Positions 8,338 through 16,456 of a DNA stretch of 59,133 bases are shown piece by piece. The translations under genes and the position numbers were made by a program. The DNA is from Chitinophaga pinensis (GTDB taxonomy: Bacteria; Bacteroidota; Bacteroidia; Chitinophagales; Chitinophagaceae): NCBI GenBank assembly GCA_945876095.1, contig CAMCMP010000021.1, positions 1 to 59,133 of the forward strand, written 5' to 3'. The notes below the pieces were generated by a model. That model did no database searches. It was not told where the DNA came from and saw nothing but the letters and a program-made list of their open reading frames with translations. How positions within the stretch are numbered: the stretch's first letter is position 1; the number at the start of each line of letters is the position of its first letter.

Positions 8338-8371
8338 TCAACTTATACTACTTATTAATAGTATAAGTTGA
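8338..8371. repeat. Perfect 13-bp inverted repeat (TCAACTTATACTA)
   Basis: TCAACTTATACTA at 8338-8350 is inverted exactly at 8359-8371 with an 8-nt spacer. Two 13-bp arms around a 6-8 bp centre is the usual layout of a tyrosine-recombinase core site. The arms share ACTTATACT with the 8234-8275 pair. Confidence 0.85.
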
Positions 8372-8417
8372 TGATAATTCTAACAATGAAAAATAATTAA
8401 CAGCTTGTAGACCCTCG

Positions 8418-8458
8418 AATATTCTCTGGCATTCTAAAAGTATCTGCCAGAGAATATT
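8418..8458. repeat. Perfect 14-bp hairpin (AATATTCTCTGGCA)
   Basis: AATATTCTCTGGCA at 8418-8431 and its exact inverse at 8445-8458 surround a 13-nt loop. Neither strand has a proper T tract after it, so it is a poor rho-independent terminator. It stands just downstream of the 8499-8846 gene and upstream of the recombinase repeats. Confidence 0.75.
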
Positions 8459-8498
8459 TTAGGTCGACGGAATCTGACCATTCAAAAGTTGACTGGCA

Positions 8499-8846
8499 TT
8501 AATCAAAGTCAGAATCATCTTCGTAATACTCGGTGTTATCGTCCATGTAAACTTCTCTGAATTGAAAGTTCCATATGATATTTGAAAGAAAAACTAGTAA
8601 GTCGTCTTTATCGCCACCAATGAAAACCCTATCTGTAATAACATTTTTATTAATAAGAATTTTCTCTACTAAAGTGCTTATGTAATCATATGAATCTAAT
8701 TCTTTAATCCTGTTAATATTTCTTACATCAGCAACCACTCCAATAACCAATTTATCTTGATATCTAGGTTTTCTATTTCTTCTTGACATTGGTGGAAAAT
8801 CCAAGGTTTTAGTACCCCATATCCCATTAATGCTTGACCCCCTCAT
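8499..8846 (-). CDS. Small protein with acidic tail, unknown
   Basis: A 115-residue frame (or 96 from the internal Met at MSRRNRKPRYQ, which I think is the more natural start). The N-terminal part is very basic (RRNRKPRYQDK), the middle alternates hydrophobic and charged residues (KLVIGVVADVRNINRIKEL), and the end is strongly acidic (MDDNTEYYEDDSDFD). Basic head plus acidic tail is seen in small nucleic-acid-associated and DNA-mimic proteins, but no family is recognised. It lies on the same strand as, and upstream of, the tyrosine recombinase, separated by hairpins, so it may be accessory to the same element. Confidence 0.45.
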   Translation of the reverse strand: MRGSSINGIWGTKTLDFPPMSRRNRKPRYQDKLVIGVVADVRNINRIKELDSYDYISTLVEKILINKNVITDRVFIGGDKDDLLVFLSNIIWNFQFREVYMDDNTEYYEDDSDFD

Positions 8847-9040
8847 TTAAAAATGACAGATTAGTATTTCTAAGATTTGAGTAACTATTTGAAATTGAAT
8901 ACTTTTTTGGGTCATTTACACATGGCGTAGATGGGTCATTGAAAATTGGAGAGGCTAGGTAATTGTATACTGGTGATAGGTGGTCAATTTACATGGATTT
9001 TCCACATACTCAATCATCGCATTGTAGTTCATCATTTTTG

Positions 9041-9048
9041 TATTTTTG
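9041..9048 (+). promoter_or_regulatory. -7 box (TATTTTTG) overlapping a start region
   Basis: TATTTTTG matches TAnnTTTG and ends only 3 bp before ATG 9052. Transcription would then begin at about that ATG, so the mRNA would be leaderless, or translation begins at the next Met (9064). Confidence 0.4.
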
Positions 9049-9051
9049 TAT

Positions 9052-9633
9052 ATGAATAGTACAATGGTTCATATTACAAGGGTATCAAGTCCAAGTGAAA
9101 TAATTGGCATCAGAGATTTGCAAGCCTTAAACTTAAAGCAAAACATAACAGCTGAAGAGGCCATTGACCAGGGATTCCTTACGGCCGCCTATACGATAGA
9201 ATATTTGCAGGAGATGAATTCAGCTTCTCCTGCTATCATTGCAAAGGATGGCGACAAGGTGGTTGGGTATGCATTGGTTGCAACCAAAGAAATTAGAAAG
9301 GGGCACGACCTTGTTGAAGATCTTTTTGACGCCATTGATGAATGTGATTACAATGGGAAATTATTAAAAGATGTTAACTATGTAGTTGTTGGGCAATTGT
9401 GTGTAGCAAAAGAATACCGCGGGCAAGAGCTGGTGCAAAAGCTTTACGGATATTTCAGAGATTGTCTTTCAAATGAATTTACTTACCTCGTTACGGACGT
9501 AGCAAAAGCAAATGCTCGTTCTCTTAAAGCGCATAAGAAAAGAGGATTTCAAGTCATCAATGAATTGATCTATGGTGGTTTTGGTTGGGATATTGTTTTG
9601 TGGGATTGGAATGCAGCAGATCATAATCTTTAA
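9052..9633 (+). CDS. GNAT-family N-acetyltransferase
   Basis: A 193-residue acetyl-CoA-dependent acetyltransferase; the acceptor is unknown. The GNAT fold shows in order: an N-terminal strand/helix (HITRVSSPSEI), KDGDKVVGYALV, the acetyl-CoA-binding QLCVAKEYRGQELVQKLY (motif A, R/Q-G-x-x-L variant), DVAKANARSLKAHKKRGF (motif B) and a C-terminal strand (WDIVLWDW). An alternative TTG start lies 6 bp upstream; ATG 9052 or ATG 9064 is likelier given the -7 box at 9041. It stands alone between the small acidic-protein gene and repeat copy B, inside the repeat-bracketed segment. Confidence 0.85.
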   Translation: MNSTMVHITRVSSPSEIIGIRDLQALNLKQNITAEEAIDQGFLTAAYTIEYLQEMNSASPAIIAKDGDKVVGYALVATKEIRKGHDLVEDLFDAIDECDYNGKLLKDVNYVVVGQLCVAKEYRGQELVQKLYGYFRDCLSNEFTYLVTDVAKANARSLKAHKKRGFQVINELIYGGFGWDIVLWDWNAADHNL

Positions 9634-9719
9634 TAAGAGTACTTTAATTTCCAAATTGCCACCTACTCGTTCATCTCATTATAGTTGCATCTTTCGAAGA
9701 AAAGGGGGGAGTTATAAAA

Positions 9720-9869
9720 TCAACCATCTACACAAAAATGTAGGTGGTTTTTTATGCCCCTTCCAGCTTTGTGCCAGGTTTTGATTTTTTATAGGGGAAA
9801 AAGAGTGTATGGAGGCGAAGAAGTGGAAAACTTGGAAACGGATCGTCACTAAATTTCTTATAACTTTAT
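9720..9869 (+). repeat. Terminator-plus-promoter repeat, copy B
   Basis: Second copy of the unit at 4734-4878, same orientation, with the hairpin, GTGCCAGGTTTTGATTTTTT, GGGGAAAA, GATCGTC and TTATAACTTTA. Its -7-like end (TAACTTTA) is one base off consensus and lies about 80 bp before the Gfo/Idh/MocA gene. Confidence 0.75.
9722..9753 (+). terminator. Rho-independent terminator in repeat copy B
   Basis: AACCATCTACA (9722-9732) pairs with TGTAGGTGGTT (9739-9749), with one G.U pair, a 6-nt loop and a T run. It would end transcription from the GNAT gene. Confidence 0.8.
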
Positions 9870-9948
9870 GTTGTACAAAAAGGGTTGCTTCAAATTAACC
9901 CCAGATTTTACAAGCTGCACCGTTCATTCATTTAAAAACACATTTACA

Positions 9949-11427
9949 ATGAGCATAAAATCAGAAAACCAGAAAAAGACAAATACTTCCAGAAGAAATT
10001 TTGTAAAGAATTCTGCGGTTGCAGCTGCAAGCTTTATGATTGTGCCCCGTCATGTATTGGGAGGCGTTGGCTACAAGGCACCAAGTGATCGCTTGATCAT
10101 TGCAGGGGTGGGGGCTGGTGGTAAAGGGAACGATGATATTAATAAGTTTTATAAAAGCGGAAAGGCAGATATCGGGTTCCTTTGTGATGTGGATGATCGT
10201 AGGTGTGCAGGAACAGTTAAGCAATTTCCAAAAGCGAAGGTATATAAAGATTGGAGAGAGTTGTTTGATAAAGAGTCAAAGAACTTTGATGCAGTATCTG
10301 TATCCACTCCAGACCATACGCATGCCATTGTTGGAATGGCAGCGATGCAATTAGGTAAACATGTGTGGATACAAAAGCCAATGGCACATGATATTTATGA
10401 AGCGCGTAAATTAACTGAAGCGGCTGCTCGTTATAAAGTGGTAACGCAGATGGGAAACCAAGGGGCTTCGGGAGATGGAGTAAGGCAGATGAAAGAATGG
10501 TTTGAAGCTGGTCTTTTGGGTGATGTGCATACAGTACAAATTTGGACTAACCGGCCTATCTGGCCACAAGGGATTGCATGGCCTTCAGCTAAACCACCGG
10601 TTCCAAATGGCCTCGACTGGGATCTGTGGATTGGAACAGCACCTTATAAAGACTATGTCGATAAATTGATTCCACAAGCTTGGCGTGGATGGTGGGATTA
10701 CGGTACAGGGGCATTAGGAGATTTAGGCTGTCACTTGATGGAAGCGCCCTTTAATATTCTGAATCTGAAATATGCAAAAGATGTTCAAGCAACCGTTGGC
10801 AGTGTATTTTTGGAATGGGGTAAGCGTTCTTATTTCCCGGATAGTTGTCCTCCTTCAGCTCATGCAACTTTGACCTTTCCTAAAACAAATAAAACAAAAG
10901 GCGATATCACCATGCATTGGATGGATGGAGGAATTAGGCCGGAACGTCCGGTTGAGCTAGGTAACGACGAATTATTTGGAGATGGAATGAGTGGTGTATT
11001 ATTTATAGGAACGAAAGGAAAAATGATGGCCAGTGAAATGGCACAAAATGCCCGCCTTTTGCCATTATCTAAAAATCAGGAAGTAAAAATCAAACAAACT
11101 ATTCAACGTGTACCGGGAGGTATGGATGGCCACTATGCTCAATGGGTAGAAGGTGCTATTGCCGGTTATGGTAAAATGGAGATGAGCGCTTCTTTTGATA
11201 AATCAGGACCTTTAACAGAAGCTATATTAATGGCAAATCTTGCTATCAGAGGAGCAGACATTCCTCGCCCAGGAAAATCGCCTGATCCGCTTGATCAAAG
11301 CTATAATTACCCCGGTGCTAATAAGAAGCTGATATGGGATAATGAAAATATGCGGATAACTAATCATGATGTAGTTAACCAGTTTGTAAAAAGAGAGTAC
11401 AGAAAGGGATGGAGTTTAGGAGTGTAA
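9949..11427 (+). CDS. Tat-exported Gfo/Idh/MocA-family oxidoreductase
   Basis: An NAD(P)-dependent sugar or polyol dehydrogenase type enzyme working in the periplasm. The frame is open from 9868, but ATG 9949 places a twin-arginine signal at the start (TSRRNFVKNSAVAAASF, Arg15-Arg16), giving 492 residues. The N-terminal Rossmann fold shows IAGVGAGGKG, followed by STPDHTHAIVG and IQKPMAHDIYEA (the EKP motif, here QKP). The C-terminal substrate half contains WWDYGTGALGDLGCHLME, typical of the Tat-dependent bacteroidal subgroup. Such proteins arrive folded with cofactor, hence Tat export. It probably belongs to the sugar-catabolism theme of the right part of the window; the substrate is unknown. 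Confidence 0.9.
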   Translation: MSIKSENQKKTNTSRRNFVKNSAVAAASFMIVPRHVLGGVGYKAPSDRLIIAGVGAGGKGNDDINKFYKSGKADIGFLCDVDDRRCAGTVKQFPKAKVYKDWRELFDKESKNFDAVSVSTPDHTHAIVGMAAMQLGKHVWIQKPMAHDIYEARKLTEAAARYKVVTQMGNQGASGDGVRQMKEWFEAGLLGDVHTVQIWTNRPIWPQGIAWPSAKPPVPNGLDWDLWIGTAPYKDYVDKLIPQAWRGWWDYGTGALGDLGCHLMEAPFNILNLKYAKDVQATVGSVFLEWGKRSYFPDSCPPSAHATLTFPKTNKTKGDITMHWMDGGIRPERPVELGNDELFGDGMSGVLFIGTKGKMMASEMAQNARLLPLSKNQEVKIKQTIQRVPGGMDGHYAQWVEGAIAGYGKMEMSASFDKSGPLTEAILMANLAIRGADIPRPGKSPDPLDQSYNYPGANKKLIWDNENMRITNHDVVNQFVKREYRKGWSLGV

Positions 11428-11521
11428 AGTGTTTCAACTAAACAATTGAATTTAAAATTATTTTGATTAGATGGGGAGCGACGAATTCATGCTATTCCCT
11501 AAGCGAGAAAAATTTTAGTGC

Positions 11522-11815
11522 TCAGTTGATGATGGCTAGGCGGAGTAAAAATTTTACTATTTCAAAGAAGCCACTGGTATAAAAAAGACATCTGGTTAAG
11601 CAACCTACAAAATTATCGAATGACCCCATCATATTAAATACCAACCGGTAATCCATGTGTATGCTCACTTTTCCATATACCTTTTCAAGTTCATTAAAAC
11701 TTTTAAAGTCTGCTATTGCTAATTCATGACAATACACCAATGAAGCCGTATTAGCCGTAGAGTCTTTTTTGGCATATTTCAATAGCATTTTTCTTATAAT
11801 ATTAGTAGACCCCAA
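11522..11815 (-). pseudogene. Decayed HigB-type toxin gene
   Basis: The minus-strand frame contains HELAIADFKSFNELEKVYGK, nearly identical to residues in the HigB-like protein at 17664-17996. After VFNMMG it loses all similarity, where an intact HigB continues NKYRLVVRI. The start (NIIRKMLLKYAKKDST) keeps the expected HigB N-terminus, which the other copy lacks. Thus each copy preserves a different half of one ancestral RNase-type toxin. No antitoxin follows. It stands in the 627-base gap between the Gfo/Idh/MocA gene and the response regulator; the rest of that gap is AT-rich with no gene that I can support. Confidence 0.65.
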
Positions 11816-12054
11816 AAAAGAAAAAATTTTTATAATTAGAAAACTATTTGAGCAGCCATTATTTTTAAAAACTTTAAAATTGCTCTAAAAAAGTAATACG
11901 AACTTATAGGAAATAATGTTATAATAGGAATGCCAGCTCAATATAAAAAAGCGGATCAAAATACTGACATAGATTTTTTTGCAATATATTTGGTAATATT
12001 AATTTTAAAATAATTGTTGCACAACTCAAAAATAACTTTAACAGCTTTACATCA

Positions 12055-12753
12055 ATGAATATTATCTCCATACTCCTGATAGAAGATGAGCCGGATGTAG
12101 TAAATTTTGTCAAAAAGGGTTTAGGGGAAGAATCTTTTGAGGTATCAGTTGCACTAAATGGTGTTGATGGTCTTGAAATGGCCTTAAAAAACCAATATGA
12201 TATAGTCTTGCTAGACATAATGATTCCTGAAAAAAATGGCATAGAGGTATGTAGAGAAATTAGAGGGCATGGAATTCAAACACCGATACTTTTTTTAACT
12301 GCATTAAATACGCCAGACAATATAGCTCTCGGGTTAAATTCGGGAGCAGACGATTACTTAGTTAAGCCTTTTAAGTTCAATGAATTGATAGCTCGGATAA
12401 AAGCTATTTTAAGAAGAGTAAGTATCAAGAAAACAGGAGCTCAAGAACCCAAGGTAAAATATGTTGTATCCAATTTGATATTTGATGATGATGCAAAAAA
12501 GGTTAGCCGAAATGGCAAAGAAATTTCACTTACAGTAACTGAATATCGATTGTTATTTACACTGATCAAAAACAAGGGCAAAGTATTGTCAAGAATTGAT
12601 CTGCTAGAAAACGCTTGGGATATCAGTTTCAATTTAGGGACCAATGTGGTAGATGTATATATAAACTACCTTCGAAAAAAAATAGATGCAGATTTTGAAC
12701 CAAAATTAATACATACAGTAGTTGGTATGGGTTATATACTAAAAGAAGCATGA
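12055..12753 (+). CDS. OmpR/PhoB-family response regulator
   Basis: A DNA-binding transcription factor switched by phosphorylation. The receiver domain (1-120) has acidic residues Glu10-Asp11, phospho-acceptor Asp54 (VLLDIMIPEKNG), a TAL threonine/alanine switch and the lysine in YLVKPF. The winged-helix domain (about 135-230) ends with NVVDVYINYLRKKI and VVGMGYILKEA, standard for OmpR/PhoB. The stop overlaps the start of the histidine kinase by 4 bp (ATGA), so translation is coupled. The next genes downstream are a Usp-like protein and a SulP transporter; control of those by this pair is a reasonable inference. Confidence 0.95.
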   Translation: MNIISILLIEDEPDVVNFVKKGLGEESFEVSVALNGVDGLEMALKNQYDIVLLDIMIPEKNGIEVCREIRGHGIQTPILFLTALNTPDNIALGLNSGADDYLVKPFKFNELIARIKAILRRVSIKKTGAQEPKVKYVVSNLIFDDDAKKVSRNGKEISLTVTEYRLLFTLIKNKGKVLSRIDLLENAWDISFNLGTNVVDVYINYLRKKIDADFEPKLIHTVVGMGYILKEA

Positions 12754-14120
12754 GTAGTATACGTAAAATTTCCATTCTGTTAATAATTTCAATAAGCCTG
12801 ATTTTATTTTTTTTGGGATCAAGTGTTTATTATTTTTTATCAAATTACTCTTACGCAGATTTTTACAAGCGACTAGAGGCAAGGGTTAGTGTCGCTGAGA
12901 AATACCATTTTGAAAGTAATCAGAAAGATGCTCAAGTATTAAAAAATATCAGAGATGAGCATTTGGAATTACTGAGCAACGAAAGGGAGTATATATTGTA
13001 TTGTCCCAACGCAAACTCAATGAAGCAATTAGCAGATACAAATTCGCTTCCTATTAATTTTCTTACTTTAGTTTACACTCAGCAGTTTGCCAATTTTCAA
13101 AAAGATGATATTTTTTATCATGGAAAGAAAAGAGAAACCTCGAAAGGGTTTTATTTCGTAGTAGTTTCAGCAAAAAACTACTACAATACTCACCATTTAA
13201 TTTTACTAAAAAAAGTTTTACTTGCAGGTGGGTTTATTTCAATTCTAATTATCATTTATTTTACCTATTTATTTTCAAATTATTTTTTTGAGCCCATCAA
13301 TAAAATAATCACCAAAGTAAATAGTATAAGTACTGATAATATACATTTGCGACTCGATGAAAATAAAAAAACAGTTGAAATCAACAGACTGACCACTACA
13401 TTTAATAATCTTTTGAATAGGGTAGAAATAGCCATAGAAACTAATAAAAACTTTATTAGCAATGCTTCGCACGAATTTGGCACACCACTTACTGCTATTA
13501 TTGGAGAGGCAGACGTGGCTTTATTGAAAGATAGAACTTCGGTTGAGTATAAGGAAACCTTACAAAAGATACTTAATCAATCAGAAAGGCTCAATAAAAT
13601 AAGCCAGTCATTACTGTTTTTAGCACAAATAGGGTATAAGGAGAATAAATTAAATTATGCCATTTTAAGAACCGATGAGCTAATAATGCAAGCTTATGAG
13701 ATTATGAATCAACTAATCCCTAAAAATAACATAGAAATAGACTTCGATCTGTTGCCCGAAAACCCAAAAAAATTAAAGATACATGGGAATAAAGAATTAC
13801 TCATATTGGCCATAACAAATATTCTTACAAATGCCTGCAAATATTCGAGCAATAAACAGGTAGTTGTAAGTTTGGCCTCTACAAACAATCAAATAGTAAT
13901 GATCTTTAAAGACCAAGGTATTGGTATTCCTGAGTCTGAATTGCCATTTATATTTGATCCTTTTTATCGGGCAAGCAACACTGCCGCATATGATGGTTAT
14001 GGGATTGGTTTACCTTTAACTCAAAATATCATCAAAATTCACAAAGGCGAGCTCATTATCAGTTCTGAGCTTCATAAAGGAGTTAAAATTCAAGTAAAAC
14101 TACCTGTCGCTGAATTGTAA
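12750..14120 (+). CDS. Sensor histidine kinase
   Basis: Membrane sensor of a two-component system, partner of the preceding regulator. In 456 residues: TM1 about 8-29, a periplasmic sensing loop about 30-154, TM2 about 155-178, a HAMP-like linker, HisKA with SNASHEFGTPLTAI (phospho-acceptor His241; the usual HELRTPL is HEFGTPL), and the HATPase domain with NILTNACKYS (N box), DQGIGIPESE (G1), FDPFYR and GYGIGLPL (G2). The sensing loop has no recognisable domain, so the signal is unknown. The kinase resembles metal/heavy-ion-type sensors in architecture only. Confidence 0.95.
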   Translation: MSSIRKISILLIISISLILFFLGSSVYYFLSNYSYADFYKRLEARVSVAEKYHFESNQKDAQVLKNIRDEHLELLSNEREYILYCPNANSMKQLADTNSLPINFLTLVYTQQFANFQKDDIFYHGKKRETSKGFYFVVVSAKNYYNTHHLILLKKVLLAGGFISILIIIYFTYLFSNYFFEPINKIITKVNSISTDNIHLRLDENKKTVEINRLTTTFNNLLNRVEIAIETNKNFISNASHEFGTPLTAIIGEADVALLKDRTSVEYKETLQKILNQSERLNKISQSLLFLAQIGYKENKLNYAILRTDELIMQAYEIMNQLIPKNNIEIDFDLLPENPKKLKIHGNKELLILAITNILTNACKYSSNKQVVVSLASTNNQIVMIFKDQGIGIPESELPFIFDPFYRASNTAAYDGYGIGLPLTQNIIKIHKGELIISSELHKGVKIQVKLPVAEL

Positions 14121-14340
14121 GACCTTAAAATTTTCGAATTATTTCAGCCGGCTCTGCTAAAAACTACTACCGTTATTTCGCGGTCACATTTCAGTGTACA
14201 CCTGGGAGTCTAGTAATCTTCAATAGTATTGGATGGGAAGGCATTCCCAATTCAGAAATTCTAATCAAATTCTAATCTTAATCTTATTTGACTCTAATAG
14301 CATCATCCTAATGTTGCAATATTAATCAATTGCCAAATGC

Positions 14341-14817
14341 ATGCTAAATACAATACTAATTCCAATTGACTTTAGAATAGAGTCTTTAAATACGCTAAAA
14401 TATTGCCTCGAAGAACGAAAGCAAGAAAAATCAAGTGTCATATTAATGTATTCGGCCTACAGCAGTGATTCAATTACTGAACTACTATTTTATAATCCTG
14501 ACAAAATAATTGAGGCTTTGGCAAGTTCTAATTTTAATGATGCCATAGATATTATTAAAAATAAATACGAATCTAGTCTTCATTCTTTTAAAATTGAACT
14601 GTTTCATGGATTAAATAGAAATGCATTTATAAATTTTTATGAAGCACAAGGAATTGACCTTGTCTATTTACCTAGAGATTATTACTTGAAACCGCATAAA
14701 AATGGTTTCGATCCTATTCCCTTAATAAAAAAATCAAAAGTGCAATATAGAGAAGTGGCATGGACTAGAGGCCATGATACCATTGACAAAGACGAATTAA
14801 ATCAATTATTTAAATAA
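14341..14817 (+). CDS. Universal-stress-protein-like small protein
   Basis: This 158-residue cytoplasmic protein starts like a UspA domain (MLNTILIPIDFRIESLNTLKY), with alternating strands and helices, but it lacks the clear G-x-x-G-x(9)-G nucleotide loop of ATP-binding Usp proteins (its end reads REVAWTRGHDTIDKDEL). It precedes the SulP transporter by 6 bp and surely shares its transcript. Usp-like proteins paired with anion transporters are a known arrangement; the role, perhaps regulation of the transporter, is inference. A 220 bp gap upstream should hold the promoter. Confidence 0.65.
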   Translation: MLNTILIPIDFRIESLNTLKYCLEERKQEKSSVILMYSAYSSDSITELLFYNPDKIIEALASSNFNDAIDIIKNKYESSLHSFKIELFHGLNRNAFINFYEAQGIDLVYLPRDYYLKPHKNGFDPIPLIKKSKVQYREVAWTRGHDTIDKDELNQLFK

Positions 14818-14823
14818 AAGAAA

Positions 14824-16209
14824 ATGAGCGAAGCAAAATTTCCAACCACCCCATTGGGTCGAATAAAATTATTTTTTACCTTTTTCGATTCTCGATGGGA
14901 AGACTTAACCAAAGAAAATTGGTTAAAGACGATCTATAAAGATTTCAGTGCTGGTTTAATTGTAGCAATGACAGCCATTCCCATGGCAATGGGCTTTGCC
15001 ATGGCAATGGGAATGCGACCTGAACATGGTATTATTGCAGGTGCTTTGGCCTGCGTAATTGGTAGAACTTTTGGGGGTTCAAAATATCAGGTTTATGGAC
15101 CTACTGCTGCTTTTATTCCGGTTATCGCTGCACTAATAGCAAAGTATAGCAATCCAGCAAATGGTGGAACTTTTGAACAAGCGCACGGTTTCCTTGTATT
15201 GGTATCTATTATTTCAGGAATTATTCTAATAATAATGGGTACATATGGTGTGGGTAAATACGCTAAACTTGTTCCCAATTCTATTATTGTTGGGTTTACT
15301 GTGGGCATTGCAGTGGCTATTGCTGCTACCAATTTTAAAGATATTTTGGGATTAGATAGTTTTAAAGCATTGCTTGGTGATAGCTCTAGAAACTTAACAG
15401 ATAAAATTAAATATATGTCCGAACACCTTCATTTAATAAATGGGTGGTCAATATTATTAGGTTTAATAACTTTTGTTTTAGCAAAATATTTATTGAAAAT
15501 ATCTATTTATATACCTGGACCAGTAATTGCTATGAGTACTGCTACAATTTTAGCAGCTACTTTAATGGGCGATAAAAATATAATATTGGTTCGTGATTTG
15601 TATGGCTCTATTCCAAATAATTTTTTCAATTTACAAATGCCTTTTTTACCCGCTATGAATGGATCTGTGCTGATTGATATTGTATATTTTGTGGTTGGTA
15701 TTGTATTTGTATCGGGTGTAGAAAGTGTTTTGTGTTCTTCGATGGCAGATCGATTAGCTAAAAATGATCGAACGCCATTTAACCCAGATAAGGAATTTTT
15801 TGGTCAAGGTTTGGTTCAGATTATTACACCATTGGTTCAAGGCTTTCCGTGTACAGGTGCATTGGCAAGAACAGCAACAAGCATAAAAGCTGGTGCTACA
15901 ACTCCTTTGGCAGGTTACTTTAAAGCGGTACTAAAGTTAACAATGGCATTTTTTTTGGCTCAATATTTAGAATTAATTCCTATGGCATGTATTGGAGGTA
16001 TTTTGGTTTGGGTTGCTAGCAATATGATAAAACCAGCTGAAATTAAAGAAATTAAACATGCAGGAAAATTTGAATTTTCAATGATGGCGTACACTGCAGT
16101 AATGGTACCAATGACAGACTTTTTGACTGGTGTACTTTCTGCATTGGTTATTTATTTTGTTGTGAAATATGCTTTCAAAAAAATAAAAAAAAATAAAGCT
16201 AGCCAATAA
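14824..16209 (+). CDS. SulP-family inorganic anion transporter, no STAS domain
   Basis: An inner-membrane anion carrier (sulfate, bicarbonate or related). The 461 residues form about 10-14 hydrophobic helices with SulP signatures near the start (MTAIPMAMGFAMAMGMRPEHG, GRTFGGSKYQVYGPTAAF) and PCTGALARTATSIKAGATTP later. It ends shortly after the last membrane helix (FVVKYAFKKIKKNKASQ), without the usual cytoplasmic STAS domain, so about 100 residues are missing from the classic plan; many bacteroidal homologues share this. The Usp-like gene upstream may supply the missing regulatory part. A strong terminator follows at 16259. The transported ion cannot be decided; with a sulfatase in the window, sulfate is tempting but unproven. 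Confidence 0.9.
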   Translation: MSEAKFPTTPLGRIKLFFTFFDSRWEDLTKENWLKTIYKDFSAGLIVAMTAIPMAMGFAMAMGMRPEHGIIAGALACVIGRTFGGSKYQVYGPTAAFIPVIAALIAKYSNPANGGTFEQAHGFLVLVSIISGIILIIMGTYGVGKYAKLVPNSIIVGFTVGIAVAIAATNFKDILGLDSFKALLGDSSRNLTDKIKYMSEHLHLINGWSILLGLITFVLAKYLLKISIYIPGPVIAMSTATILAATLMGDKNIILVRDLYGSIPNNFFNLQMPFLPAMNGSVLIDIVYFVVGIVFVSGVESVLCSSMADRLAKNDRTPFNPDKEFFGQGLVQIITPLVQGFPCTGALARTATSIKAGATTPLAGYFKAVLKLTMAFFLAQYLELIPMACIGGILVWVASNMIKPAEIKEIKHAGKFEFSMMAYTAVMVPMTDFLTGVLSALVIYFVVKYAFKKIKKNKASQ

Positions 16210-16258
16210 CAACTTATTATAGTTGCCTCTTTCTAGAAACTGAAGAGTTACATTAGAC

Positions 16259-16289
16259 AAGCCTTCCGTCAGCTGACGGAAGGCTTTTT
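16259..16289 (+). terminator. Strong palindromic terminator after the SulP gene
   Basis: AAGCCTTCCGTCAG (16259-16272) is followed directly by its exact inverse (16273-16286) and then by T's. It is a perfect 28-bp palindrome with a T tract and ends the Usp-SulP transcript. Confidence 0.9.
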
Positions 16290-16456
16290 CTTTCTCCATC
16301 AGTGAGCTATGAGTATTTGCCTCTTTCATAATTTTTATGCCATGAAAAAATGTCAATTCATAGTAAAATATTTTTTGCCTATCAATGAGTTAGGCTGGCT
16401 GTAACTTTTCTAATTCTTTAATTATCTTTAGGGCATATTTTGAATTAATAAAATTC

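Noticed and set aside
8234..8458. Repeats as a CRISPR array
   Set aside because: Repeats are inverted pairs of one core with irregular spacers, not direct repeats with unique spacers; no cas genes.
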